Shown here: positions 1 through 12,050 of the stretch, piece by piece
How the letters are laid out: the number at the start of each line of letters is the position of its first letter
Position numbering within the stretch: position 1 is the stretch's first letter
From: Ascidia mentula
Lineage: Eukaryota; Chordata; Ascidiacea; Phlebobranchia; Ascidiidae
Reading direction: 5' to 3'
Assembly: GCA_947561715.1 (NCBI GenBank)
Contig: OX387203.1
Location: 4,898,001-4,962,000 of the forward strand
Length of the DNA: 64,000 nt
Program-made: the position numbers and the translations under genes
Notes under the pieces: model-generated
Seen by the model: the letters and a program-made list of their open reading frames with translations, nothing else
Told to the model about the DNA's origin: nothing
Database searches by the model: none

Positions 1-3
1 CAG

Positions 4-1354
4 CCGAAACTGGTGAACCGTTTTGGAAGCTTTAAGAAAAACAAACTTTTAACAATCCTGGCGATACTTTCCCTGGTTCTGTTTACCGTTAGTCAAGCAA
101 CAAGCCATCTTGCACCCAACGCGATGCCAATCGTAGCTATCGTAGCCATTTGTATCTACTTTGTCGTGTGAGTAATTGTTACCCTTTTTATGTTTCAATG
201 AAAATGTTTTTACTTCATGAAATCGAGACCTAACTAGCAACACTTCTTTGGCGTGACACAAGTGAAACTTCAATGCCTCTTTATGTTTGTCACAGTTTCG
301 TAATGTAAATTTTCAGAATTATAACTGGAATCCAACTGACTACTTTGATACTTATTGGGGAATTGACGACTGAACCAACACGTTCAACAGCTTTCGCTCT
401 CGCTTCGATTCTATTCTGGATTACAGCTTGGACGGTCGCCTTTGTTCCACCATATTTGCAGGTAGGAACCCGTTTTGGTTTAGGAAATTCAGTTTGGACG
501 AAGTTGCGCGTTTTGAAAAGATCGTGTCTGCTAAATAACTTGTGCCACAGTGCTCAAAATCAAATACGGTTTACCGGCTGTTGCCTTCCTGTCACACAGT
601 TTGCCTGTATTTTGTACTTAAAAGTGGAAGACAAGTGTATTTTGAATTTAAGGGAACAAATGTAGATTTTTTTGAAATTGTGTAGAATTGCTGGATTGCG
701 TTCGGACTTCAAGAAGCCCATATTTATTAAAAGTGTAATAATTTTTCGACTGAGAAAAATTATTCAATCGCTTACCTGCCGTTAACTGCTTGTTTATCGG
801 TGCATGTACTGGTACGCGTCTCACAGTTTGAGTGTCATTGACCTATACCACTATGTGTGCATGTTTACCACCCTTGGTTGACATGAGTATTTTGTGGCTT
901 GCAATTATGATATGACACCAGTTGTCTAGCTGCAATTAAAGGCGATTTCCTTCAGTGACAGAGCCAAGGTCATTTGGTGTCAACAAGGTTTTAACATGTG
1001 CTGATAAAAATAACTATACGACTATGACCACTTTCCGCACTTAACATACAAATATACCATTAATTAATATCGTAAAGTAGAACTTTTTACAACGCGATAG
1101 TGTTTCATGCTATAACATGACAAGGCTGGACCGCAGGCGCGATTATTTGCTTCATTGGCAATTCTCTGCTGCCATGGCATTGTAGCCAAGCTGGATCAAC
1201 CACAAAGTACTTTTTATGTTTTTAGATGCACCTTGGTGCTTATGAGGTGACTGTTTGGATTGCAACATCAACTTGTTTCTTGCTTTTCCAAGTCTTTTAC
1301 GTGCCCGACACCAAAGGGAAAACGTCAGAAGAAATTCAAGCGCATTTCATGTAA
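4..1354 (+). CDS. GLUT-like (SLC2-type MFS) transporter, 3' end only
   Basis: These are the last three exons of a sugar-transporter-like membrane protein whose 5' part lies outside the window. Exons are 4-167, 317-461 and 1226-1354 (TAA). The window opens exactly on the acceptor 'cag' at 1-3. The lengths 164/145 and the phases (0, 2, 0) match the last exons of the complete paralogues at 53151-56377 and 59803-63330. The visible part starts PKLVNRFG, then has membrane segments, the block GELTTEPTRSTAFALAS (which corresponds to the TM10 / ELFSQGPRP region of GLUTs) and a C-terminal VPDTKGKT. That last motif matches the conserved PETKG tail of SLC2 proteins. The last exon reads MHLGAYEV where the paralogues have VGLGAYAM, so this copy is divergent but open. 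By family, it would be a plasma-membrane facilitative hexose carrier; the substrate is unknown. Confidence 0.85.
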
Positions 1355-1661
1355 AGGGTTTTTAACCAAAATGTGACAGACCCAACCACTTTTTTGCTGT
1401 AAAAACTCTTGCCAACAAACGTTTGTTTCACTTTAACCGATTTACAGTTTATCGTCATTGCTACCATAAAATAAATTACACGATAAAAGATACCAATTAA
1501 ATATATTGTAGTGTTTTAAGGTATTTGTGCAATAGCCGCCCTTATCGTAAACTGACAAGAATCGGTAACCTCTATTGAAGGTGATTCTAGTTCAGTTACT
1601 GTTTTCTGTGCTATCTGTGTTTGAGTTGTTAACAATTGCTCACTTTTTTTTGCTCACAACA

Positions 1662-1745
1662 CAACGGGGTTTGAACATAGGATATCCTGGCCACGAATCC
1701 CGATCAGGTTTTCTTCTTGGTATACGGGTCGGGCGCTTGGTTTAT
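1662..1745 (-). mobile_element. tRNA-derived SINE fragment
   Basis: On the minus strand it reads GCGCCCGACCC, a spacer, AAAACCTGATCGGGATTCGTG, then a box-B-like GTTCAAACCC. This matches the better preserved copy at 27111-27221. It has no A-tail here and looks truncated. Family membership comes from comparison of the copies inside this window. Confidence 0.55.
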
Positions 1746-2264
1746 GCTGCCATTAATCACTGCCAATCATTAACGATTGCTTATCGACCATTAACTCATC
1801 GCTAGAACAGCTCAACAGCGTCCACATCCGGGTAATTGATTTTGGATTTTTATTCACTGAACCCGTTATGGAGCATCTGAAATGTTTTACAAACTCGAAT
1901 CGAAGTCCAGGTATCGGAAAACAAATACAGCGTGTGAAAGTTCGTTCGCTCCATCGCTCCTTCCTTTTCATGTGAATGATTCTTCCTATTCACGTGCAGG
2001 AGGAGCGCTGGCGCACTCTCGCACTTAACCCGCATGCGAAGGATGGTATACTGAATGCGCTTCGCTTTCAGACCACTTTGCTTTTAAACAAATGCAAGCG
2101 GTTTTTAGGTTGTTAAGTCACATTGCATCAGATAAATGATAAACATTTTTTTAAGGCAAGACGTGCTTGAAATTGCTTTTATAGTTGTTTTTGGGCCCTA
2201 TTGCTTATGCAAGTTTTTTTAGTACTTCCATGTTGGTTTGTTTTCCGCGGGTTGCACTTAGTGT

Positions 2265-2395
2265 TATACCCAATGGTTGACGGCGACTGTGCTTGACTGC
2301 TCACATACAACATAATTGTAAGACCTATTATGTAGAAATAGTGGCCTTGTCTGCGGCTCACTGTTGAAAACATATTGGCTATTTAGCTTTAATGC
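2265..2395 (+). repeat. Dispersed repeat, family R1
   Basis: Shares the phrases 'tatgtagaaatagtggcc' and 'gtctgcggct' with copies at 6300-6460, 11890-12050, 13075-13220 (reverse) and 14460-14560. All contain a block close to AGCTGCACTGATGAGAC followed by GTCGAAACAGTG. Class unknown; no coding capacity seen. Confidence 0.4.
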
Positions 2396-4558
2396 CAATC
2401 GGTGAGTGGTGGTCGTATATGATCGTGACCGAGAAAATCCAGCTGCGCTGCGCAAGGTACGACGCTCTTGAATATGATTTGAAAAGTCGCCCAAGTCGTG
2501 CAGTCAAGCGGATCCTTAATTTCAACAGAGATGGTTTGCGTGAAAAAGAAGTATAGGCGTGGGTACAGAAATAGAATCACCAATAAGTTTTTCAATTCGG
2601 TGTTTCAGTGATTAGCTGTTGTCGTTTTGCTACTTTTTACAGTGGGTTGCAGAAAAATATTTTTTTTTGTGAGCAGTTTGTGAGAAATCGACATTACGCA
2701 ATAGTTATGCGCGTTAAAATATTTAAAAGAATGCTGTTTATTGCGCAAAAGCTGCTAAACCCGGCTGCAGATATTGCGTGGCCCAAAAATTACCAGGCCC
2801 AAATCAGTTTAGGCCACTCGGATTTTTCTGGCTAAAAATTCAGACGTTTGGTCCTGCGTTATTTGCGTCACTTCCATATTTGGTCACATGATCTGAAAAC
2901 ATAGACAAAACTCGCCACATGGAAACATATAGTGCAGCGGACAAAGGGATAAACTGCTTTTTGTGTTGAAGTTAGCTACGTTATGTGTTTTCCGTTTAAG
3001 TGCATTCAAAAGTGCATTCAAACCAGCTCAGTCTAAGTTCAATTCAGTCTGGAAGCGATTTGAACAGGTCGGAAGTGAGACGAATTAAAACATCTTAATG
3101 CAATCCATAATTCGTATGTGTTTACATATGTAGTTTAGTTGTTGTGGTTGACCAAAAACGTGGAAAAATCGGCAAACATTAATAATATGCGACCTTTACT
3201 TGAACTGCATGCCGTTTTCGTTGCATCGGAGAAAAAACAAGAATAAATCTAAAAAGATTAAGTGTGTTGGATTGCGTTACATTTAATGCAAAGTGATCGT
3301 TGAAAGCGGATTCAATACACCTCCATAAAAAGGATTGAGCACGAAAGCGAATGAGCGCCCCGATCTCCTCTTGGGCTAAAAAAGGAGGAGCAATTGTAAA
3401 TACATTCAAGCAGTTAGCCGTTAGGCCTTTTTTTTCCACCAAGAGGGTTTGTAGAATACTTGTAATTTCATGTGCTTTTATGAGCTGGGGACTATGAGTA
3501 CACTGTTAGTTGTAGTACCGGATTTTACGCTTACAACAGAGCGCTAGTTTTTATCACTTTGTTATTGAAGACTATGACCACACTCTTTGTTGTCGTACTA
3601 GCTTCTCTGCTTATCAGTATATGCGTTATCGCCGCTGTCTTTCAAAAGGGCGTTTCAAAAAGCAATTTTTCTGGCCTTTTTGTGCGGAGCTGCTAGCCCA
3701 GTCACTGCTACAAATCTTCAGACATAATACTTTAACTATACATCATTCGATAAACTTCATTCAATCCGAGAAACAGTTAAAGTGTAATACAGATCCAACA
3801 ATAGCATTGCGGCATGAGGTTGGTTTCCAGCAATAGCTCAGCAGGACTGATTCAAAAATATGCAGCGCGGAAAGCAACACTACCAGTGGTCGTTTGAAAC
3901 CCACCAGTGGACATTGGGTCGATTTCTCGGCGCCTGGATGTGAAATCCCAGAACCGTTTGTCATCAAGTTTCATACATTTGTTTGACTGATAAATAGGGT
4001 TGTAGCTACATACAGGCATACACAGGGATTTCAGCCCTGCAGAAACTAGCGTTAGGAGCCGGGTTCTGTTTTGTTATGTTTCTGTATTATGTATTCCAAT
4101 AGGCGCGTAACTATATATCCACGTTTATTTATTGTCATAAGAAATCCATAGAACACAGCCCAATGACTGGCATTCTGATATTTTCGCACGGAATGCGGAA
4201 ATGATCGCCTGTACAAGACGAAGATCTTGCCATTGCATATACACTGTACTGCAGCCCTTAGCTCAAGTCGAAAGTACGTCATGCACGGTTGTAAGTAAGC
4301 ATTTTCCAGGGAAACTGTCCCCAGACAGAGCATAGAGGTTTGGAAGTAAGGACATATACACTGTGTTTACTCAATGAATGTAAGGAAGTTGTTTCGATAT
4401 TTAGTGTTGGGGTCACGATAAGTGAAGTACTGCGTACGCTCTGTTTTTCTAAATGCTTTAATGTGCTTTGGTTTGAAGACTCAGCGGAATTAAAACTACA
4501 ACTGTCAGTAGTAATTTTCCAAATATTTAAGTGCGTCCCTTGCCTAAGAAGACAACAG

Positions 4559-7500
4559 ATGAAGATTAAGTACATTGTGCTGCTCTTTCTCTCCGTGTTT
4601 TGTTTCCTTGCTGTGGTCCTCCTAGTCGAATTTACCTACACAATTCGCGGCAAATTGCATTTTCAGCGACTGGCCGTGCTAAGTAACATTGTCAACGCCG
4701 AAGAAGATGAGACAGTATCAAGGAAAGCTTCGCAAAATGTGAGACTGCCTTTTCTAGTTGTTTACTTGGTGTAGTTGTGACAATCAAATTTAAGTTGGAT
4801 CAAGTTCGAAGTCATTTATAAATTACCGCGTAATAATGATACAGCTTGTTCGTTTTGGGTAGCACGGTGCAGCAAATTGCGGTTTATTTTGCTATAGACT
4901 TTGGGCCATGTAAAAAGATTGTATATTAAAAGGTACATTTGAATATTCTAACAGTCTGTTCTGTTCACTAGAACGGCCACAATGCGCTTGGAGCCCATGA
5001 ACCACTTCAATCAGCACTGAACAACTCTACACAAAAAGTAAGTGGAAGTATTAAGTAATCTGGTAGTTTAATAAGTTCGAAGAACTGAAATTACATTGGA
5101 TTATTATGTTGGAAAATGCGTCGCAGATCAAAAGATTAAACAGATGAAGCAACAGCAGCTTTCGTCTGCCAAAGTATTTTTGACATGATGTACTGCTGAT
5201 TGTTTTGTAAACCATACAAGCACTAAACGACTCAGAAATATTGCATTTAAATCTTCATTTTCTACACTTGCGTTGTACTTGGCAATAGACATATTGTCAA
5301 TCAAACGTGTCACGTATAACTGTTGCTTAGTGATCGTTTAAATCACTGGTTTCCAAAGTGGGCGCCAGCGCCCCCTGGGGGCGTTTGCAATCGTACGGGG
5401 GGCGCTGGAGACCAAATGGGCGATTGGGGGGCGCTAGGAAATAAATGACCGATTGGTGGCGCTTGGAGACAGGGCAAATTTTCTCTTTTAGCGAAAGTGT
5501 TTCCCAACCGGTGGTACGTGTACCACTAGTAGTACGCAACCGCATTCCAAGCGGTACGTGAGCACCTTTCCGTAATTTGCGGGTATAGTTCGAATTTAAA
5601 AAATCGTAACTGATTTCAAAATTTTGGATAGTTTATCCTCTAGGGTACTTTGTAACACTCAATTAGGTGGTACACGACGAAATTGTTTTACCTCCAAGTG
5701 GTACGCAACCACAAAAAGGTTGGGAATCACTGGCCTAAATGATTCAGTTGAACCTTTGTATAATTTATGCTACTTCATAAAAGGCCTTTCTCGCATGCTG
5801 AACTAGAAGTTATTGATTCTGACGTCACAACCAATTTTATGTATGTCACAATGTAAAAACATCGCTATTCGAGTATTTTTGATGGTATGGTTTACTTGTT
5901 TTTAACTAGAGTTTGGTATTGAAATATTAGAAATCAGACGAAATTGGTGTCATTCCACCAACCTCAACCATCGCATTAATTGACAAGCAACAAATAAATT
6001 CGTTATGTTTTTGTCTGTTCTGTTGGGCGTTGTTAAATGACCAAGGTGTTTTGGGGTCGGTGCAGAAAAAAGTTTGAGAAACACTGGTTTCAATTTAATG
6101 ACCCTCTCCCATAGGTTGTTATACGTTACGAAGATTGATTAGCGCTTTTGTGACCCTGGCGTTGTTTTACATAATACACATTGTACTTATAGCCCATTGC
6201 ATTAAAAATCCTCTGGAAAACTAATCCCCACATTCGAGGCCAGCGAACGCGTGCTTGCTACCAGGGGTTTAGTATGAAACAAATTAACAGCATAGGGTAC
6301 CCTGCAGATCGACGTTGACCGCAAGGTACCACAAAGTGGAGACTGGTGTGCCTGCTAGTGTGAAAGCTAGCACAGTGCCACTCAACAGCTGCACTAATGG
6401 GACCTTACAGGTCGAAACAGTGCGTGTACACACCCTGTCTGCAGCTTTGCAAATTACCAGCTATTGGCAATATATCGAACATACGTTAGAAAATTGAACC
6501 ATGATAATTAACGTGTGTTTGATTGCAGATCAATATTGTGGTGTGGTATCCGCCATTTGACATGCCGGAGATTTGGAAATCTACTGACGGCGACGGCTGT
6601 GGAAACTGCGAACTCACAATGGACAAAAACATGGTAACTTTTGTAAGCTACCCAGAGTTACAATCAGTCGAGACCAAAACTTAAGCACGCTACGTTTGAA
6701 GGCGCAATGCATTGAAATAGTGATTGAATGCGCAAATGCGCAAGTCGATAATAAACACGTTTATGAGAAATAATCGCATGACCCAGTACATGCATCATCA
6801 TGGTTGTATTGTTGATGCGAAATTAGCCAAAAACTCCAAAATCGTCGTGTACTTCTTAGTGGGCTGACCAGTCTTAACGTCTTGCTTATTTTCGATACGC
6901 GGTCCATATAACTATATCATTTTACCACGTAGCTGTGCCCACAAATAATACCACAAAGATGATTAGTTTTATGAAAAAATAATGGACGGGACGTGTATTT
7001 TTTGTAGATCAACAATTCAAGAACAAAGGCAGTGGTGTATCATTTTCAGGAGGTTGACCCCAAAACTATGCCGAGCACAAGGTATGATATACAAATATCT
7101 TAAGCGTTGTCTGTGCTGTACACGGAAGCGGGAAACAGCACCATTATTAATTCTTCGTCATCACAATGGTTCATTGCACTTTTGACATGTTTACATTGTG
7201 CACGTTGAATACCTGATTCCTAGGGTCTTGTACAACGTTGTAACAAACAGTAAAAACGAGGCACACAGTGAAAAACAAATTCCGAAGCTAGTTATAGTGC
7301 AGAAGCACAGCACTATCAAAACTATGCGTTTTAGGAAAAACTGAGATGCACTTTCTCATTAAAAAAACATTTACCCCTCGTCGTTGAAAATATAAATTGA
7401 AACCATGTCTATTAACTTAACCTCAGGATTAATACGTAGTTTATCTAGAAACCTGAGTCAATATTGGGTATGGTGGGCAAGGGAAGGTCCGATATCTTCC

Positions 7501-8560
7501 TACTACATGAGGGGAAAACGATTCACGGACGTTAACAACGTCTTCAACCTAACCATGTCCTACAGGTAAGTACTGTTCCAACTAACACATTCCAATAGAA
7601 AGCATGAGGCTCTTAAGACTGTTCTTATCCCTCCGACCAATTCATTGATTCAAATATTGTTTGACTTGGTGGCATCAACATATTGATAGCCTTGTTTTGA
7701 TGCATCATACAGAATACGTGAAATTTTAGTCATTATTAGTTCCAGGCTATGCTTTCTGTGTATAACCATTTCTGATATAAGACATCAACATTTGCTTATG
7801 TTTTATGTTCTCATCAATATTGCGTAGATCCCATTCTGACATTTACTATCCTGACGGTTCGGCAGGGGAGCTCTACAAATCTCACAATCTACCGATAACT
7901 GAAACACAGTTGGACGAGTTAATCAACAACAAAACAGGCCTTGCTCTGTTCGTTGCGACAAACTGCCACTCGACAAGGGGTGCTGTTACTCGCCTCAATC
8001 TTGTAAAGACGCTCATTGAAAAAGGTCTCAAGGTCGACACTGGCGGAGCGTGTTTTCAGCGAAAGTTACAAAACTTCCAAAACCATAATTACAAGTTTTA
8101 TTTGGCTTTCGAGAACAGTTGGTTGTGCAAAGAATATATCACGGAAAAGTTTTGGGACAACGCCTTGGGTAATGGCACAGTCCCTGTTGTAATTGGACCG
8201 ACCAAGGCCGACTACGAAAAAGTAGCACCGCCTAATTCGTTCATCTACGCTCAAGACTATACACCAACAGACTTGATACAGTATTTACAGTACTTGGACA
8301 AGAATGTGACTGCGTATAAAGAGTATTTGCGATGGATGACGATGCCTCAAGAAAAGATGCCAAATTATCGAAGGAGAACTCGTTGGTGTCAACTATGTAG
8401 AGTACTTCACGGTATTAACGTGGACAATCTTTACAATCCAGATTATGAGAAGCGTTATTCAGACATTCCTTTGTACGGTGAAGCGAAGAAGCCGCGAGTT
8501 GTTCCGTCTATAAGAGACATGTATTACGGCAACGAATATGCCGAATGCTTGGCACATTAG
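4559..8560 (+). CDS. Alpha-1,3-fucosyltransferase (GT10-type)
   Basis: Golgi type II membrane enzyme expected to transfer fucose from GDP-fucose to GlcNAc in an alpha-1,3 (or 1,3/4) linkage. Exons 4559-4738, 4972-5037, 6529-6633, 7008-7081, 7440-7565 and 7828-8560 sum to 1284 nt, 427 aa, and all phases close. The start has a signal anchor (residues about 4-24, IVLLFLSVFCFLAVVLL) with a short basic cytoplasmic tail, followed by a short stem. The catalytic part shows QYWVWWAREGP, the SYRSHSDIYYP block and the diagnostic GDP-fucose-binding motif FENSWLCKEYITEKFWDN (about residues 278-295), then VPVVIGP and PPNSFI. Length and motif order are normal for the family. The acceptor of exon 5 is taken at 7439 because the upstream AG at 7427 would run into a stop. 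Acceptor specificity cannot be read from sequence. Confidence 0.93.
5344..6086. mobile_element. Non-autonomous hAT element in FUT intron 2
   Basis: The left end CACTGGTTTCCAAAGTGGG and the right end (read in reverse) CAGTGTTTCTCAAACTTTT are typical hAT termini. The flanks GTTTAAAT (5336-5343) and GTTTCAAT (6087-6094) agree at 7 of 8 bases, as expected of an old 8-bp hAT target-site duplication. No transposase is visible. A second MITE sits inside it (5496-5732). Confidence 0.75.
5496..5732. mobile_element. hAT-type MITE nested in another hAT element
   Basis: Ends AGTGTTTCCCAACC and GGTTGGGAATCACTG, with inner arms GGTGGTACGTGTACCAC and CCAAGTGGTACGCAACCAC. It is the reverse complement of the MITE at 10421-10634, including the internal 'ttccgtaatttgcg' block. 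Too small to code for transposase. Confidence 0.7.
6300..6460 (+). repeat. Dispersed repeat, family R1
   Basis: Contains GACGTTGACCGCAAGGTACC, 'acaaagtggagactggtgtg' and AACAGCTGCACTAATGGGACC. It aligns over about 150 bp with the reverse complement of 13075-13220. It lies in the intron before exon 3 of the fucosyltransferase. Confidence 0.5.
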
Positions 8561-9235
8561 AAAATTTACGATGTTATAAAAGTTTTAGGTGGTTCGACAG
8601 TTTACCACAAACCCCATAGGGACCAATACCACAATCCCCAAAACTTAAGGCTCGAATTTATTACACGTTGGATTCATATTCAACATCAGCAACTGTTTTC
8701 AACTATAAGAAACTACAGATGTGGCAATATGGCAAACCATAAATATAGTATATTGCGGATGTACGCCGTCAGTGTAGGCACAGGGAATGTATTTGCTATA
8801 AAACGTCTTTTTGAATCATGCGGTATATGTAACGTTTCTTCCTTTGAGACATGGTATTTTGGTCGTTTAGTCGCGCAGCGTAATGTTACGACTTCTATTG
8901 TATTGTACACTGTAACGTGATAGCCACAAACTTTCTTCCTTATTCTTTTCTACGCAAGGACTGCTCTGAAAAACCGTTGGCTTGACCACAGACAAACATT
9001 GTCTCAAGGAAAACATGCGTTTACGTTTAAATGTGATGTAATATTGTTAAAAGTTGTGGTGAGAGTGATCTGAAACGTCTTTCGGCCAAGAATTTAATTT
9101 AGCGTGTGTGGAATTTCCTTTTTGAACTTTGCCATTTGCGAAATTTGCAAAAAAATAATCTGATACATTTTTGTGACAGCGCTTTCCCCAAAAAGGCGTA
9201 CACTAGATAGCGACAAAGCGCTCGCGTTCAAGACA

Positions 9236-9327
9236 AAAGCGGGCCGACCCATATATATAAAAGAAAACCTGATCGGTATTCGTGCCCAGGATGACTTGGG
9301 TTAGATCCCCGGTGTGGCAAAAAAAAG
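9236..9327 (+). mobile_element. tRNA-derived SINE
   Basis: Reads GCGGGCCGACCC, 'aaaacctgatcggtattcgtg', 'cccaggatgacttgggttagatcc', CCGGTGTGG and then an A-run. It matches 27111-27221, where box B is intact (GGTTCAAATCC); here box B is mutated to GGTTAGATCC. Confidence 0.55.
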
Positions 9328-10420
9328 TACTAAGTGTTTCAAATCGGCCAATTTTCATCTCTTTTTTTTATATTGTTACCAACTTCGTCCCTTACCTTTC
9401 TCAAATATCACTGCTTGAAGTCAGATCCAACCGCTGTTTGATTGTTAATTTTATTGAATAAAAGTGTTTGGCGTTATGTACAATCTGCTTATTTGGGTTG
9501 GATTCGTCGCATTTATGGCATCTAAGACAGTTCTCAACTGTCTCAAAACGCATGCGTCTTTCAACCACGTTTTTCGCAGCCCACAGTATCAGGGCCATCC
9601 GTAGAAAATGCGGGGTCCAATTCAATAGTCTCTAATTGAAATTACCTTGAAACCGAAAGCGCTAACCGAACTCATCAAAATTAATAACATTGGAGTTCGA
9701 ACAAATGTGCTTTTGAACGAATTAAACAGCTTTCGAAAGCTTGCTCCTCTCATTATTGCATCTTTGAAATTGGTTTGCTTTACGAGTCAAACTAATCGAA
9801 ATTTGTGACAAAATATCCAAACACGGCATTTTCGTTGCCGTTGAACACATTTGTCATAAAGGGAAAAGCTCGCAGTTACTTCGCTTTTCTGCTTTCGAAA
9901 ACTGTAATCCCAAGTCGTATACCTGAGGTGCGGATTTTATAGGCCATGCCATTTCTACAGCTTCTTTTATGGCAAATAATCTGCCGTGACGTTTGATAGA
10001 CTAATCTGCAGTTTGTCCTCTGTTTGCCGTGTTAAGTGCCAACACCAATTGCGTTGTATAGCAAACATGCAACACGTGGCAAACTTGCAAAACCTACACA
10101 GGTAAATGTGTTTTGTTCAATTCTTCTTTATGAGTTACCTGTCTCATAGAATCAGACCAGAGGGTTAATGAGCGGCTTGCGTCTTCGTATCCATGGGTTA
10201 CCGCCCTCTGGCCAACTGAAGCTTATGGTAGCATCGCAGCCAAACTCCATAAGACCCCCAAACTCTCAATTTGTTTGACGCTTGTCATGTCGTAATCGCC
10301 TAGATGTTGATGTTATATAACATCTACCGACACTTTTATTTATCTTTTTTTGAAAGGTTTCTGTAAAACTTGTCCGCCAAGTTAAACTCCGTCGATGTTT
10401 TATGGCATGGGATCTTAAGC

Positions 10421-10634
10421 CAGTGATTCCCAACCTTTTTGTGGTTGCATACCACTTGGAGGTAAAACAATTTCGAGGCGTATACCACGTAGTTGAGTGT
10501 TATAAAGTAACCTAGGGGATGAAGTAACAAACATTCTGAGATCACTTACGATTTTTAAAATTCGAACTAGATTCGCAAATTACGGAAAGGTGCTCGCATA
10601 CCACCTGGAATGCTGTCGCGTACCAATATTTCTG
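10421..10634. mobile_element. hAT-type MITE
   Basis: Starts CAGTGATTCCCAACC, a typical hAT terminus. It is the inverted homologue of 5496-5732 and shares 'aattacggaaaggtgctcgc' and the 'gtggttgcataccac' arm. Flanks TCTTAAGC (10413-10420) and ATTTAAGC (10635-10642) match at 6 of 8 bases and may be a decayed target-site duplication. The right terminus is eroded. Confidence 0.6.
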
Positions 10635-10867
10635 ATTTAAGCGAAAACTGTCATTCAGACAACTACAATCAGCCTGTTTACTAGGCGGTAACAACGGATC
10701 TGTCCTGTTTCGTCAGGTATCCAAAATAACTTGTGTAAAAAGAAAAATGACATTGGTTGCGATATTAATGAAGAAAAAAAACGAAAAGTGTTCGTCATGT
10801 TCATGTCACTGCACCGAACACTAAGTTACACAAGCAAAATGTAAATTGACTTTCTATCATTTCACAG

Positions 10868-11190
10868 CCGAAACTGGTGAACCGTTTTGGAAGCTTAAAA
10901 ATAAACAAACTTTCAACATTCCTGGCGATACTTTCCCTCGTTCTGTTTACCGTTAGTCAAGCAACAATCCATCTTGCACCCAACGCGATGCCAATCGTAG
11001 CTATCGTAGCCATTTGTTTCTACTTTGTCGTGTAAGTGATTGTTACCCTCCTTATGTTTCAATGAAAGTGTTTTAACTTTATGAAATCTAGACCTAATCA
11101 GCAAAACTGCTTTGGCGCGACACAGGTAAAACTTCAATGCCTCTTTATGTTTGTCACTGTTTCGTAATGTAAATTTTTAGAATTATTACA
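10868..11190 (+). pseudogene. GLUT-like exon fragment (segmental duplicate)
   Basis: A copy of the GLUT-like exon at 4-167. Exon 10868-11031 has the same 164-nt length, acceptor cag before CCG and a gtaagt donor, and its frame is open (PKLVNRFGSLKINKLSTF, and so on). The following intron is also copied, but the next exon stops being recognisable after about 9 nt (11181-11190), where it runs directly into SINE-like sequence. No other transporter exons lie nearby. Homology continues at 11190-12200 to 1660-2600, so this is part of a segmental duplication that lost the equivalent of 326-1660. Host-gene fragment, not expected to make a transporter. Confidence 0.8.
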
Positions 11191-11191
11191 C

Positions 11192-11270
11192 CGGAGTTTG
11201 AACCCAGGATATCCTGGCCACGAATCCCGATCAGGTTCTTGGTGTATGGGTCAGGCACATGGCCAATTCT
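11192..11270 (-). mobile_element. tRNA-derived SINE fragment
   Basis: Same reverse-oriented unit as 1662-1745: GGAGTTTGAACCC, 'ggccacgaatcccgatcagg', then GGTGTATGGGTC. It abuts the broken GLUT-like exon. Confidence 0.5.
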
Positions 11271-11889
11271 GCTGTTCGCCCGCCCCCAAATGCTCACCGA
11301 CCATTAGCTCATCACTAGAACAGTTCAACAGCGCCCACGCCCGGGTAATTGATTTCAGATTTTGATTTGCTAAGCCCGTTATGGAGTATCTAAGATATTC
11401 TGCAGACGTAAGTTTGTACGTGCAACTCTTACTCACATTATTTATTTAGTGCCCTTTTTCCTTGTCTCTCTCTCGGGTCTAGGGTACGTGGCGTTTTACC
11501 GGCATCCGTTTGTTGACACGCGCAATATAGGTTCACAAACGACTAACGAGAAAGAATTCGAATCGAAGTCCAGGTGTAGGCAGAAAAAAAACAGCGAGTT
11601 CAAATTCGTTTCGCTCAATCGCTCCTTCCGTTTTATGCGTGGAGCGCTGGCGCACTCAATTGCTCACGCGCTAAATTCGTTCGAAGGAGGAGTGTTAAAT
11701 TCGTTTCGCTTTCAGCCCACTTCGCTTTTAAACAAATGCAAGCGGTCTTTAGTTTGTTAACTTTGTCGCATTGCATCAATGATAAAAATTAAAAGACAAG
11801 AAGTGCTTGAAATTGTTTTTAAAGTTGTTTTAGGTCCTTTTGCTAACACAATTTTTTTGGTAATTCATGTTGGTTTGTCTTCGGAGGAT

Positions 11890-12050
11890 TGCACCTATTT
11901 TGTACCCAATGGTTGACAGCAGCTGTCTTGCTTGGCTGTTTACAGACAAGATCGTTATAAATTACCAAAGCTGCACTGATGAGCCTTGTTATGTCGAAAC
12001 AGTGGCCATGTCTGCAACTTAGTATGAAAACAGTACTGGCTATATTGCTT
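11890..12050 (+). repeat. Dispersed repeat, family R1
   Basis: Contains AAGCTGCACTGATGAGCC and 'tatgtcgaaacagtggcca'. It is the paralogous counterpart of 2265-2395 within the segmental duplication. Confidence 0.45.

Larger units (their letters stand above)
1355..4558. other. Intergenic, repeat-bearing
   Basis: No gene seen between the GLUT-like tail and the fucosyltransferase. The stretch 1660-2600 is homologous to 11190-12200 and includes a reverse-oriented tRNA-like SINE at 1662-1745. A roughly 48-bp motif beginning 'gactatga' occurs twice (about 3492 and 3573), and a partial third 'gactatgacca' lies near 1020. The short ORFs here are not conserved between the duplicate copies. Confidence 0.6.
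8561..10867. other. Intergenic with SINE and MITE
   Basis: No gene seen. It holds a SINE (9236-9327) and a hAT-type MITE (10421-10634). The remaining sequence is AT-rich with short frames only, and none shows family motifs or splice-consistent extension. Confidence 0.55.
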
